From Micrococcales bacterium (GTDB lineage: Bacteria > Actinomycetota > Actinomycetes > Actinomycetales > Microbacteriaceae), in the NCBI GenBank assembly GCA_017306245.1, contig JAFKIY010000002.1, positions 333,412 to 397,411 on the forward strand: 64,000 nt of DNA. The letters run 5' to 3'. The notes below the pieces were generated by a model. It searched no databases. It was not told the origin of the DNA and saw only the letters and a list, made by a program, of their open reading frames with translations. This document shows positions 34,312-43,605 of the stretch, piece after piece (the first letter of the stretch is position 1; the number at the start of each line of letters is the position of its first letter). The position numbers were made by a program, and so were the translations under genes.

Positions 34312-34743
34312 CTAGCGAATTCGCGCAAACATTCGTAGTGGTGTCGGCGTGAAGTCTGCTCCTTCTATGAGACCCAGCGCTTCGTAAAACTTGCGTTGCT
34401 CGGGATCGTCATCCGTGATGAGCACAACCTGCCGGAGGTCATCGAAACGTGCAAGCAACTTCTGCAGCAGGCCACGACCGACTCCGCGCCTCTGAAAGTC
34501 GGGGCGCACAAGAAGGTCCTGAACGTAGCAAATAGTCGCATCGTCGGAGATGGCCCGCGCCAATCCGACCAGATCGCCGACGGTATCACGAGCCACCACA
34601 ACGCACGTGGAATTTTCCAGCGCGCGCCACAGTCTGGATGGCTCCTTTGTATATGCTGACCAACCAACCGAGTCGTAGAGTTCACGAACCTCAGGCTCGT
34701 TGAGGTCTGCAGCAGTCGCGACTCGGATGGATGGCACGGTCAA
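34312..34743 (-). CDS. GNAT-family N-acetyltransferase
   Basis: A 143-residue protein with the acetyl-CoA-binding motif VRPDFQRRGVGRGLLQKLL (R-x-x-G-x-G/A pattern, about 78-96), the preceding strand CYVQDLLV and a final FYEALGLIEG. GNAT enzymes transfer acetyl groups to amines on small molecules or proteins. It begins 3 bp from the divergent DinB gene and ends 23 bp before the SGNH hydrolase. The substrate is unknown. Confidence 0.87.
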   Translation of the reverse strand: MTVPSIRVATAADLNEPEVRELYDSVGWSAYTKEPSRLWRALENSTCVVVARDTVGDLVGLARAISDDATICYVQDLLVRPDFQRRGVGRGLLQKLLARFDDLRQVVLITDDDPEQRKFYEALGLIEGADFTPTPLRMFARIR

Positions 34744-34746
34744 AGT

Positions 34747-35304
34747 ATGTCAAACTCACCTCCCATGGCGATGACAGACGAGCACGGCCGAACCGAACCG
34801 CCCTACGCTGCGGACGAACACACGATGCTGACCGCATTCCTCGACTATCAACGCGGAACGCTTGAGTGGAAGACGTCGGGGCTCGATGCCGACAGGCTTT
34901 GCGCGGCGATGGCGCCGACCACGATGACGCTCGGCGGCATCCTCAAACACATGGCGTGGGTTGAGGATTACTGGTTCTCCGTCCGGCTGCTCGGGCACGC
35001 GCCGGATGCGTACTGGGCCGACGTGGACTGGGATGCCGACGGCGATTGGGAGTGGCACTCCGCCGCCAGCGACTCACCAGAACAGTTGCGGTCGCTGTGG
35101 AGCGATGCGGCCGACCGCTCGCGCGCCATCGTGGCCGAGGTCATGACGGATGACGGCCTCGACCGACGGGTGGCAAGGCCGTTCAGGGACGGTGGCGCCC
35201 CGACGCTGCGCTGGATTCTTGTGCACATGATCGAGGAGTACGCTCGCCACAACGGTCACGCCGATTTGCTGCGCGAATCGGTGGACGGCCAAACGGGAGA
35301 GTAG
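34747..35304 (+). CDS. DinB-like DUF664 protein
   Basis: A 185-residue protein. The four-helix DinB fold is indicated by TMLTAFLDYQRGTLEWK, GGILKHMAWVEDYWF (first metal His) and HMIEEYARHNGHADLLRE, where His residues at the helix starts form the typical DUF664 metal site. Members include bacillithiol or mycothiol-dependent transferases and stress proteins. With the next gene 9 bp on, it is likely co-transcribed. Function unknown. Confidence 0.85.
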   Translation: MSNSPPMAMTDEHGRTEPPYAADEHTMLTAFLDYQRGTLEWKTSGLDADRLCAAMAPTTMTLGGILKHMAWVEDYWFSVRLLGHAPDAYWADVDWDADGDWEWHSAASDSPEQLRSLWSDAADRSRAIVAEVMTDDGLDRRVARPFRDGGAPTLRWILVHMIEEYARHNGHADLLRESVDGQTGE

Positions 35305-35313
35305 GGAAGACAC

Positions 35314-36375
35314 ATGAGCGGTGAACTGGTTCTTGTCACAGGCGGCAGCGGCTTTGTGGGGGTGCACTGCATCCTCGCCCTGCTGAAGGGCGGATACCGG
35401 GTGCGCACGACCGTGCGATCCCTGGATCGCGACCACGAGGTGCGTGCGATGCTCGAGCGAGGCGGTGCCACCATGAGCGGCAAACCCGGCGAAGCGCTCG
35501 AATTCCGCGTCGCGGACCTGCTCAGCGATGCGGGCTGGACGGATGCCGTCGCCGGCTGCGATTACGTGCTGCATGTGGCATCCCCGTTCCCGGCCACCGA
35601 CCCCAAGGATGAAGAAGAACTTATCCGCCCCGCGCGCGAAGGTGCACTGCGTGTGCTGAAAGCCTCTCGGGATGCCGGAGTGAAACGAGTCGTTTTGACT
35701 TCCTCGTTCGCCGCAGTCGGCTACGGCACGGAGGTCCTTGATCGGGAATACACGGAGGAGGACTGGACGGATCCGACCGCGGATGTGAGCGCGTACGTGA
35801 AGTCCAAGACCCTCGCCGAACGCGCCGCATGGGACTTCATCGAACGGGAGGGCGGCTCGCTCGAACTCTCCGTCGTGAACCCGGTCGGGATCCTCGGCCC
35901 TGCACTCGGCAGCGACCTCTCAACCTCAATCCAGCTCATCCTGCGCATGATGAACGGCGCCGTACCCGGATTGCCCAAGGTCTCCTTCGGCCTCGTCGAT
36001 GTGCGGGATGTCGCGGACCTGCACCTCCTCGCGATGACGAGCCCGAAGGCGAAGGGCGAGAGATTCCTTGCCGTGTCGGATGAGGTGCCGACCGTGCCGG
36101 ATGTGGCCGAGATCCTGCGATCCCGGCTCGGGAATGCTGCCCGAAAGGTGCCCAAGCGCATCCTGCCGGACTGGACGGTTCGCGTCGCCGCGGTCTTCGA
36201 CCCGTCGCTGAGGGAAATCTCCCGGCGGCTCGGGAATCATCGGCACGTGTCGAATGCGAAGGCGAAGTCGCTGCTGGGCTGGTCGCCGCGCGCCAACGAG
36301 GTGCTCGTCGTGGACACCGCGAAAAGCCTCATCGAGCTCGGCCTCGTCCCCTCCGCAGGCCAGGTTTCTGGCTGA
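35314..36375 (+). CDS. NAD(P)-dependent epimerase/dihydroflavonol-reductase-like SDR
   Basis: A 353-residue extended SDR. The N-terminal Rossmann motif is LVTGGSGFVGVHCI (about 5-18); the active-site Tyr/Lys appear in AYVKSKTLAERAAW and Ser in LTSSFAAVGYG. It binds NADP(H) and reduces an aldehyde or ketone; the family ranges from dihydroflavonol reductases to cinnamoyl-CoA reductase-like enzymes. AGGGAAGA precedes the ATG. It follows the DinB gene. The substrate is not known. Confidence 0.87.
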   Translation: MSGELVLVTGGSGFVGVHCILALLKGGYRVRTTVRSLDRDHEVRAMLERGGATMSGKPGEALEFRVADLLSDAGWTDAVAGCDYVLHVASPFPATDPKDEEELIRPAREGALRVLKASRDAGVKRVVLTSSFAAVGYGTEVLDREYTEEDWTDPTADVSAYVKSKTLAERAAWDFIEREGGSLELSVVNPVGILGPALGSDLSTSIQLILRMMNGAVPGLPKVSFGLVDVRDVADLHLLAMTSPKAKGERFLAVSDEVPTVPDVAEILRSRLGNAARKVPKRILPDWTVRVAAVFDPSLREISRRLGNHRHVSNAKAKSLLGWSPRANEVLVVDTAKSLIELGLVPSAGQVSG

Positions 36376-36441
36376 AACGCTCTGGCCCTTCCGTGGGTTG
36401 CGGGTGCACAATGTACGCACCCATTCCTGCGGAGGTTGGCC

Positions 36442-36864
36442 ATGTCCATCACCCTCAACCCCTATGTCAGTTTCACGAACACCGCCCGCGAGGCTATGAC
36501 GTTCTACCAGTCCGTGTTCGGCGGCGATCTGACGCTGAGCACGTTCGGCGACTTCCATGCGAGCGAGGATCCTGCAATCGTCGACCTGATCATGCATTCG
36601 GTGCTGACGACGGGCACCGGCTTCACGCTCATGGCCTCCGACACGGCAGGCGAAGTGGACCGGTCCGCGGGCGTGGAGACCTCGATCTCGGTGAGCGGCG
36701 GTGCCGAGGATGCCGAATTCCTGCAGGAGGCGTGGGACGCGTTGTCGGAGGGTGCCGAGATCACCATGCCGCTGGAAACCGCCATGTGGGGCGACACCTT
36801 CGGCATGCTCACGGACCGCTTCGGCATCCACTGGATGGTGAGCATCGGTGCCGCAGCCAGCTGA
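36442..36864 (+). CDS. PhnB-like VOC (glyoxalase-fold) protein
   Basis: A 140-residue protein from ATG at 36442 with GGAGG upstream. The start LNPYVSFTNTAREAMTFYQSVFGG and the later WGDTFGMLTDRFGIHWMVSI are classic for the PhnB/3-demethylubiquinone-9 methyltransferase-like VOC domain. The usual catalytic metal ligands of glyoxalase I are not obvious. Function unknown. Confidence 0.85.
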   Translation: MSITLNPYVSFTNTAREAMTFYQSVFGGDLTLSTFGDFHASEDPAIVDLIMHSVLTTGTGFTLMASDTAGEVDRSAGVETSISVSGGAEDAEFLQEAWDALSEGAEITMPLETAMWGDTFGMLTDRFGIHWMVSIGAAAS

Positions 36865-36982
36865 CTGCTGCGGCGGACAGGCCGCACATGCGTCGCCTGA
36901 ATGGTGACGGACAGGTCGCAGAACACAATAGCTCGCGGGAGGGCGCCTGCGTCTTCCGGAATACGGGCAACGGAAGGAGGCG

Positions 36983-37615
36983 CTAGCGGGGAGCGGAACC
37001 AGTGAGAGTTGAGTGCTCCGGGCAGTCCACGCGCAGGTCCTGCTGGCGGAGAGTTTCGCGCAGCAGCGTGCAATAGGCGTGACCTTCGCGTCCGGGCTCG
37101 GGCGGCTGGAAGTGGTGACAGCTGAAGCAGCTGCGATCCACAGTGATGATGCCCAAATTCTGCAGTCGGCGTATCTCGCTCAAGACAACGTGGAGGGCGG
37201 TGCCCCGTTCGTCCGCGGAAGTGGTGCGCTCTGCCTCGACGATGGGGGCGAACTCCTCGCTGATCTGCGACGCAAGGCGCGCTCCCGTCGCCGTGAGGGT
37301 GACGGTGGTGGCCCGCCGATCCGTCGGGTCGCTGCCGCGCTCCACGTATCCCTTGCCCTCCAGCGCCGTGAGCGCGTCACTCGCGGTGGGTTGGGTCACG
37401 CCGAAATTGCGTGCCAGCTCCCCAACACGTTTGATGTGCCGGGGAGCCAGGTGTTCAAGAAGCTGGAGTTGCAGCAACGACAGTCCGTGCTTTGTGGCGA
37501 TGTCCTGGCGCGCGATTCGCAATGCCCGGCTCAACCGGTCGACGGCATCGACCAGCCGCAGATCGAGTGGTCCAGGCGCTGTCACTCCTCCATTCTCGTC
37601 TCTTTCACCACGCAC
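36983..37615 (-). CDS. MarR-family regulator with C-terminal cysteines
   Basis: A protein of up to 210 residues (GTG at 37615; GTG at 37585 is an alternative). Winged helix: LSLLQLQLLEHLAPR, GVTQPTASDALTALEGKGYV, DPTDRRATTVTLT. A C-terminal extension has CFSCHHF, AYCTLL and DCPEH, four conserved-looking Cys that may bind metal or an Fe-S cluster, or sense redox state. It overlaps the protoglobin gene end by 11 bp and is co-transcribed with it, so it probably responds to O2, NO or oxidants. Confidence 0.83.
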   Translation of the reverse strand: MRGERDENGGVTAPGPLDLRLVDAVDRLSRALRIARQDIATKHGLSLLQLQLLEHLAPRHIKRVGELARNFGVTQPTASDALTALEGKGYVERGSDPTDRRATTVTLTATGARLASQISEEFAPIVEAERTTSADERGTALHVVLSEIRRLQNLGIITVDRSCFSCHHFQPPEPGREGHAYCTLLRETLRQQDLRVDCPEHSTLTGSAPR

Positions 37616-38183
37616 CGGTGTTGTACGGCTGGGACCAGAGCGACACCGTGAGCGTCACCGCCTTGAACCAGGCGGCGTGCATCGCGTCGACTTCGCTCTC
37701 GGAGGCACCCTTGGCGGCGAGGAAGGGACGCATCGTTGCCGTAATGGGGAAGATGAAGGAGATGAGGTAGCGCAACGGGATGTGGGTCTCTGTCGTCTCG
37801 ATGCCATCGGTTTTTGCCAACTTGGTGAGGTGGCGGTGGGCGACCTCGTTTTGGTAGGCAAGCCACTCCTCGTCGAAGTCGCGCGTGCAGGTGTCGCGAA
37901 TCCACTGACCGAACCGCAGGCGAACAGCGGCGAGGTATTCGCCTGACGGATTGCCGTCGGCTCCGCTGAACGACTTGACGAGGTGCGCGTTGGCACCAAC
38001 ATATCCGTACCAAACATCGAGGATGTCCTCGATCTGGTCTTCGAGCACCTGCCCGGCCTTCAGGAGGGCGGCGTTGTCATCATCCGTCCACAACAGTGAC
38101 GCTTTGAGCAACTCGAGATCCTCGATGCTCACGGGGGAGGGGGCCAGCATTTCGTCATAGGTGTAACCGGGAATGGCAGTCAT
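37605..38183 (-). CDS. Protoglobin-domain heme protein
   Basis: A 192-residue protein from ATG at 38183 with GGAGAA upstream. The globin fold of the protoglobin/globin-coupled-sensor type is seen in ILDVWYGYVGANAHLVKSF, LRFGQWIRDTCTRDFDEEWL, and the proximal His in NEVAHRHLTKLAK. There is no output domain, so it is a stand-alone protoglobin binding O2, CO or NO in the cytoplasm. It leads the operon with the Cys-rich MarR regulator; a TAGGACTCCTA palindrome upstream may be the operator. Confidence 0.87.
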   Translation of the reverse strand: MTAIPGYTYDEMLAPSPVSIEDLELLKASLLWTDDDNAALLKAGQVLEDQIEDILDVWYGYVGANAHLVKSFSGADGNPSGEYLAAVRLRFGQWIRDTCTRDFDEEWLAYQNEVAHRHLTKLAKTDGIETTETHIPLRYLISFIFPITATMRPFLAAKGASESEVDAMHAAWFKAVTLTVSLWSQPYNTGAW

Positions 38184-38218
38184 GATTTCTCCTCTATCGG
38201 GCACTCAAATGCAATACA

Positions 38219-38229
38219 TAGGACTCCTA
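38219..38229. promoter_or_regulatory. Candidate operator of the protoglobin-marR operon
   Basis: TAGGACTCCTA, a perfect 5-1-5 palindrome, lies 36 bp upstream of the protoglobin start, just after a TTGCCA on the minus strand that could be its -35 box. The size fits MarR operator half-sites. Not proven. Confidence 0.4.
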
Positions 38230-38449
38230 ACCATATTGGCAAGAGTGCAGTCTGTCAAACCAGTCGTGGCGGACACCGCGCCCACCTGGAATGACGCCGA
38301 ACCCGCAATTCGATCCGTGGCGTACTGGTCGCGGGCGCCCGTCGTAGCGCGGTCGGTGACGGTGGCCCTCACAATAAAATTGACCGGGCGACCAATCAAG
38401 ATTATGATGAGTGTGTTCCCAGACTGGGATCCTTCGAAATCAGAAGAAG

Positions 38450-38821
38450 ATGATTCAGATGAAGAAATGGACACGATGGCAGGATTGGGTTGCCGTGGCA
38501 GCTGGCCTGTATGCAGCGCTGGCGACGATCTGGACGATCGGCACGGGCGGCTCCATCGCGACGATGATTGTGCTCGGTGTATTGCTGATCATTGCTGGCC
38601 TGTGGAGTCTGATGATGCCGAAACTGACGTCCATGCAATGGATTGTCGCGATTCTCGGTGCACTGATGTTCATTGCACCCTGGGTGATCGTCTACGCCAC
38701 GCATATGGGCGCAGCGTGGACCTCGTGGATCTGCGGCGCTATCGCGGTGATCGTCGGCCTGTGGGGGCTCGCTCCCGCAGCCGAGACGCAGCGACACGCC
38801 GGAGAGCAGGTCGCGCACTGA
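38450..38821 (+). CDS. SPW-repeat membrane protein
   Basis: A 123-residue protein from ATG at 38450 (a second ATG at 38459 is possible). After MKKWTRWQDWVAVAAGLYA come four hydrophobic helices; the SPW-type repeat is seen in AALATIWT and MFIAPWVI. SPW proteins are small integral membrane proteins of unknown function often next to redox or stress genes. It is divergent from the protoglobin operon across 266 bp. The rest of that gap holds no evident gene. Confidence 0.75.
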   Translation: MIQMKKWTRWQDWVAVAAGLYAALATIWTIGTGGSIATMIVLGVLLIIAGLWSLMMPKLTSMQWIVAILGALMFIAPWVIVYATHMGAAWTSWICGAIAVIVGLWGLAPAAETQRHAGEQVAH

Positions 38822-38856
38822 TCCTGCGCAGGGCCGCTTCACGCGGCCGAACGAAC

Positions 38857-38889
38857 GTGGGCCGGCAACGCAGCGAGTTGTCGGCCCAC
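38857..38889. terminator. Hairpin between SPW and TetR genes
   Basis: GTGGGCCGGCAA (38857-38868) pairs with TTGTCGGCCCAC (38878-38889) with one mismatch around a 9-base loop; a smaller GGCCGC/GCGGCC hairpin lies just before it. No T run; likely a terminator of the SPW gene. Confidence 0.5.
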
Positions 38890-38951
38890 GCTCTCGTGGC
38901 ACCACTCGTTCATCGCCGCACACGGCGACCAACTAACGGAAGGAAATGCCG

Positions 38952-39614
38952 ATGGCCATGAGCGCATCGGGCGGCTCGAATGACGGCGGGTTCGCGCAGG
39001 GCGCCCGCGCGCGCATCCTCGATGCAGCCGAGTCGCTCTTCGCCTCCCACGGCTTTGACGGCACCGCCACGTCAGCGATCGCGCACAAGGCGGACGTGCC
39101 GAAAGGACTGCTGTTTTACTATTTCCCTGCGAAATTCGACATCCTGTCGACGCTTCTCACCGAGCGTTTGGCGCACCTGAAAATCGATGCGGGCCCGCTC
39201 ATGGTCCCGGGGAATCCGATCAAGGCTCTTCTCAACGTCAGCGACTATCTGTTCGACCGGGAGGCGGAATCCGGGGTGTTGCGGATGATCGTGTGGCGTG
39301 AAGAGCACACTCACCCCGAGGTCGGCGAAGCGTTGAGAGCGCACACGACGATGCTGCGAGACACCATCGAGCGCGTGCTCGTGGGCAGCCTGACGGTGCC
39401 GGCGGCGGCGCGCGCAGTTCGTGCGGCGGCGCGAGCCTGGAGTGCCGTTGTCACGTCACGGCCGATGTCCCTGCGCGGGGAGGATGACTCTGACGGGCAG
39501 ATCGACGCGAGCGCGGCGGTGGCGACGCCCGCATCGCGTCTCTCCGAGAACCTGCGCTCCATCGCTGAACTGATCTGTTCCGGATTGCAGGCCCCGACGG
39601 GCCACGCCGCCTGA
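38952..39614 (+). CDS. TetR-family transcriptional regulator
   Basis: A 220-residue protein. ATG at 38952 is preferred to 38946 because GGAAGGAA then stands 8 bases away. The N-terminal helix-turn-helix is textbook: ARARILDAAESLFASHGFDG, TSAIAHKADVPKGLLFYYFP, KFDILSTLLTERL. The ligand domain is variable. There is no adjacent same-pathway target; it could control the nearby cytochrome/etf or acyl-CoA genes, where an 18-bp TetR-like palindrome exists at 42392-42409. Confidence 0.87.
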   Translation: MAMSASGGSNDGGFAQGARARILDAAESLFASHGFDGTATSAIAHKADVPKGLLFYYFPAKFDILSTLLTERLAHLKIDAGPLMVPGNPIKALLNVSDYLFDREAESGVLRMIVWREEHTHPEVGEALRAHTTMLRDTIERVLVGSLTVPAAARAVRAAARAWSAVVTSRPMSLRGEDDSDGQIDASAAVATPASRLSENLRSIAELICSGLQAPTGHAA

Positions 39615-39659
39615 GGCCACGGCGTCCACGTGCCGTTGCGCTGCCTAGTGGCGCACTGC

Positions 39660-40576
39660 CTAGCGGCGCACCTTGCCGCTCAGGCCCGCGATCATCGCGA
39701 GGATGGACGGTTTCGCCGCCACCCAAGCGACCGCCATCACCACGAGTGACGCCACGAACAGCCCGAAGCCCCACCACGACTGGTCGTCGCGGATCGCGTA
39801 CATGTGGTTCAGGTTGTTGAGCGCCCCGGTCAGGAGCACGAGCGCGACGTGCACGATGATGAACAACACGAAGTACACCATGATCGGGAAGTGCAGCAGG
39901 CGCGCGAGCTGCACCGGGAACACCCGCTCGAGCGGCTTCCACCGCGCGGCGAGCCCCGGGGTCATCCGAAGCCCGGTCAGCACCGCGAGCGGCGCCGCGA
40001 CGAACACGGTGACGAAGTAGGCGAGCGTCTGCAGGGCGTTGTAGTTCACCCAGCCCATCTCGACAGGCCAGTTCAACGACGCGTACTGCAGGCCGGCCGA
40101 CACGGCGTTCGGGAAAATGTCCCAGCTCACCGGCACGATGCGCATCCACTGGTTCGTGGAGAACAGCAGCACATAGAGCACGAGTCCGTTGAGGAGCCAC
40201 AGCGCGTTGATGCTGATGTGGAACCACTGGTGGATGCTGATGCGCTGAGGCTCGCCCTTCGTGCGCAGCAAACCGGTGTTGTTCCGGGTCCAATACGCGG
40301 CGGGGCGCTTCGTCGTGCGGATTTGCCAGCCTGAGCGGATGACAAACAGGATGAAGAACGAGTTGAAGAAGTGCTGCCAGGCCAGCCAGGCGGGGAATCC
40401 TTCCGTGGCGCCCTCGGGGAGCTCGCTGCGCCCCGGGTAGTCGGCCATGAACGATTGCACATCGGGTTGCAGGCGCAACCACATCGCCAATGCGACGATG
40501 ATTGCTGCGGCACCGATCAGTGCGGGGACGATCCAGACGAGCGAGTACCACCGGCTCTGCCTGAACGTGTCGAGGC

Positions 40577-40580
<4 letters not shown>
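39660..40580 (-). CDS. Cytochrome b (b561/b6-type) membrane protein coupled to etfBA
   Basis: A 306-residue protein with about six helices. Histidines placed inside helices (about H70 in [13 protein letters not shown]117 and H121 in [11 protein letters not shown]230 in LLHFPIM, H244 in IVHVAL) are suitable for ligating two b hemes. The family contains thiosulfate-reductase and formate-dehydrogenase-type cytochromes. The start overlaps the etfA stop by 4 bp (ATGA), so it is translated with the electron-transfer flavoprotein. It may pass electrons between ETF and quinone, in place of an ETF-quinone oxidoreductase; this is inferred. Confidence 0.82.
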
Positions 40581-41536
<956 letters not shown>

Positions 41537-41547
41537 TGTCAGGCTCC

Positions 41548-42324
41548 CTAAATCAGTTTCGCCGAGGCGAGGTAGTCGGCGAGCTGCTGGCCGGCAGTGC
41601 CGTCGTCTTTGATGATGGTGCCGCCTTCGCGCGGCGGTTTCGCCGTGACCGTGTCGACCACCGACCACGAGTTCTCTCCGCCGGCCTCGGACGCTTCGAT
41701 TCCCAGGTCAGCGAGCGCGAGCGTTTCGACGGGCTTCTTCTTCGCGGCCATGATGCCCTTGAAGTTTGGGAACCGCGCCTCGGCGATCTGCTCGGTCACC
41801 GACACGAGCGCGGGAAGCGGAGCACTGACCTCGACGTGGCCGTCTTCGACCATCCGTTCGCCGGACACCGTGCCGTCCTTGACGCTCAGGGTGCGCAGGA
41901 ATGTGGCCTGCGCGAGACCAAGGCGTTCGGCGAGCATCGCCGGGATGGCGGCGGTGCGGCCATCCGTGGATTCGTTGCCGGCGATTACGAGATCGAACTC
42001 GCGGGAGGCGAGAGCGGCGGCCAGCGCGGCGGAGGTCTGCACGGCATCCGAACCGCCGAGGGCGTCGTCCATGATGTGGATGCCGGCATCCGCGCCCATC
42101 GCGAGCGCTTTGCGCACCGCGTCCAGCGCGTTCTTCGGCCCCATCGTGACGGCGGTCACTTCGCCGTCGTTCGCCTCCTTGACGAGCAGGGCGGCCTCGA
42201 CCGCTTTCTCGTTGATCTCATCGATCACGACATCCCCACCGCGGTCGACGCGCTTCGTCGACTCGTCGATCTTTCGGTCGCTCCAGGTGTCCGGCACTTC
42301 CTTTACGAGCACAGCGATCTTCAT
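41548..42324 (-). CDS. etfB: Electron transfer flavoprotein beta subunit
   Basis: A 258-residue protein from ATG at 42324 (42327 possible). It starts [14 protein letters not shown] and has [35 protein letters not shown] and [19 protein letters not shown], all typical of EtfB, which binds AMP and the dehydrogenase partner. First gene of the etfB-etfA-cytochrome b operon, divergent from the acyl-CoA dehydrogenase gene, its obvious electron donor. Confidence 0.95.
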   Translation of the reverse strand: MKIAVLVKEVPDTWSDRKIDESTKRVDRGGDVVIDEINEKAVEAALLVKEANDGEVTAVTMGPKNALDAVRKALAMGADAGIHIMDDALGGSDAVQTSAALAAALASREFDLVIAGNESTDGRTAAIPAMLAERLGLAQATFLRTLSVKDGTVSGERMVEDGHVEVSAPLPALVSVTEQIAEARFPNFKGIMAAKKKPVETLALADLGIEASEAGGENSWSVVDTVTAKPPREGGTIIKDDGTAGQQLADYLASAKLI

Positions 42325-42391
42325 CATGCCTACTATTCCATCACTGATTCGGGCGACGCGACATCCTGTTGGTGGACAGCCCACAACGATA

Positions 42392-42409
42392 TAGTTGGAT
42401 GTCCAACTA
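42392..42409. promoter_or_regulatory. 18-bp palindrome between etfBA and the acyl-CoA dehydrogenase operon
   Basis: TAGTTGGATGTCCAACTA has 8-bp perfect arms with a 2-base centre. It lies in the 103-bp divergent gap and is likely an operator, probably of a TetR-type repressor, that would control both operons together. The reading frame of the acyl-CoA dehydrogenase is open across it, but the real start is probably downstream. Confidence 0.65.
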
Positions 42410-42427
42410 AATTGTCGGAGGTTCACC

Positions 42428-43564
42428 ATCTACCCCATCAGCGCCGACCAGCAGGATCTCGTCGACATGGTCCGAAACTTTGCCGCGGACTCGCTCGCCC
42501 CGCACGCCGCGGAGTGGGATGAGAAGCACCACTTCCCCATGGACGTCCTCCGCACGGCCGGCGAACTCGGCATGGGCGCCATGTATTCGCGCGAGGAATT
42601 CGGCGGCTCAGGCCTTTCCCGCGCCGATGCCGTGCTCATTTTCGAGGAGCTCGCCAAAGGCGACACCACGATCGCCGCCTACATCTCCATCCACAACATG
42701 GTGGTGTGGATGATCGACACGTACGGCTCCGACGCCCAGCGCGAGGAGTGGGTACCGAAGCTCGCCACCATGGAGCACCTCGGCAGCTACTGCCTCACCG
42801 AGCCGGGGGCAGGGTCGGATGCCGCAGCACTGTCCACGCGCGCTGTGCGGGACGGCGACGACTACGTCATCAACGGCACGAAACAGTTCATTTCGGGAGC
42901 TGGAGCGTCCGCGATCTACGTCGTCATGGCGCGCACGGCGGACACCGGCAGCAAGGGCGTGAGCGCCATCCTCGTCCCCGACGGTACCCCGGGACTTTCG
43001 TTCGGCCCGCTCGAGCAGAAAATGGGCTGGCACGCGCAGCCCACGCGCGCCGTGATCTTCGAGGATGTTCGGGTCCCGGTGGCGAACCGGCTCGCGGAGG
43101 AAGGCGACGGGTTCGGCATCGCCATGAACGGGCTGAACGGCGGCCGGCTCAACATCGGCGCGTGCTCCCTCGGCGGCGGCCAGGCGGCGCTCGAACAGAC
43201 CGTGGAGTACGTGCAAAGCAGGGAGGCGTTCGGAAAACCGCTCGCCGGGCACCAGTCCATCCTGTTCACGCTCGCCGACATGGACACGCAACTGGAGGCT
43301 GCCCGCACCCTGCTCGCCCGTGCGGCGAACGCCCTCGACAGCGGCGACGCCGACAAGGTGCGGCTGTGCGCGATGGCCAAGCGCGTGGCAACGGATGCCG
43401 GCTTCAACGTTGCCAACAGTGCCATCCAGTTGCACGGAGGCTACGGTTATCTCACGGAGTACGGCCTGGAGCGCATCGTGCGCGACCTTCGGGTTCACCA
43501 GATACTCGAGGGCACGAACGAGATCATGCAGCTCATCGTGGGCCGGAGCCTTCTGAGTCGCTGA
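42428..43564 (+). CDS. Acyl-CoA dehydrogenase (isobutyryl-CoA-dehydrogenase-like)
   Basis: A 378-residue flavoenzyme oxidising acyl-CoA to the 2-enoyl form. Motifs: CLTEPGAGSDAAAL, FISGAGASAIYVV, GKPLAGHQSILFTLADM, the IQLHGGYGYLTEYGLERIVRD segment, and the catalytic Glu in ILEGTNEIMQL. The start is odd: GGAGG (42417-42421) sits 6 bases before an ATC at 42428 that aligns with the expected N-terminus; in-frame TTG at 42395 lies inside the palindrome and ATG at 42467 would cut off a helix. It heads the valine-type catabolic operon and pairs with divergent ETF. Confidence 0.88.
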   Translation: MYPISADQQDLVDMVRNFAADSLAPHAAEWDEKHHFPMDVLRTAGELGMGAMYSREEFGGSGLSRADAVLIFEELAKGDTTIAAYISIHNMVVWMIDTYGSDAQREEWVPKLATMEHLGSYCLTEPGAGSDAAALSTRAVRDGDDYVINGTKQFISGAGASAIYVVMARTADTGSKGVSAILVPDGTPGLSFGPLEQKMGWHAQPTRAVIFEDVRVPVANRLAEEGDGFGIAMNGLNGGRLNIGACSLGGGQAALEQTVEYVQSREAFGKPLAGHQSILFTLADMDTQLEAARTLLARAANALDSGDADKVRLCAMAKRVATDAGFNVANSAIQLHGGYGYLTEYGLERIVRDLRVHQILEGTNEIMQLIVGRSLLSR

Positions 43565-43605
43565 GCAAGACAGGACAAGGAAGTCGGAACGGCCGAAAGG
43601 ATCAC

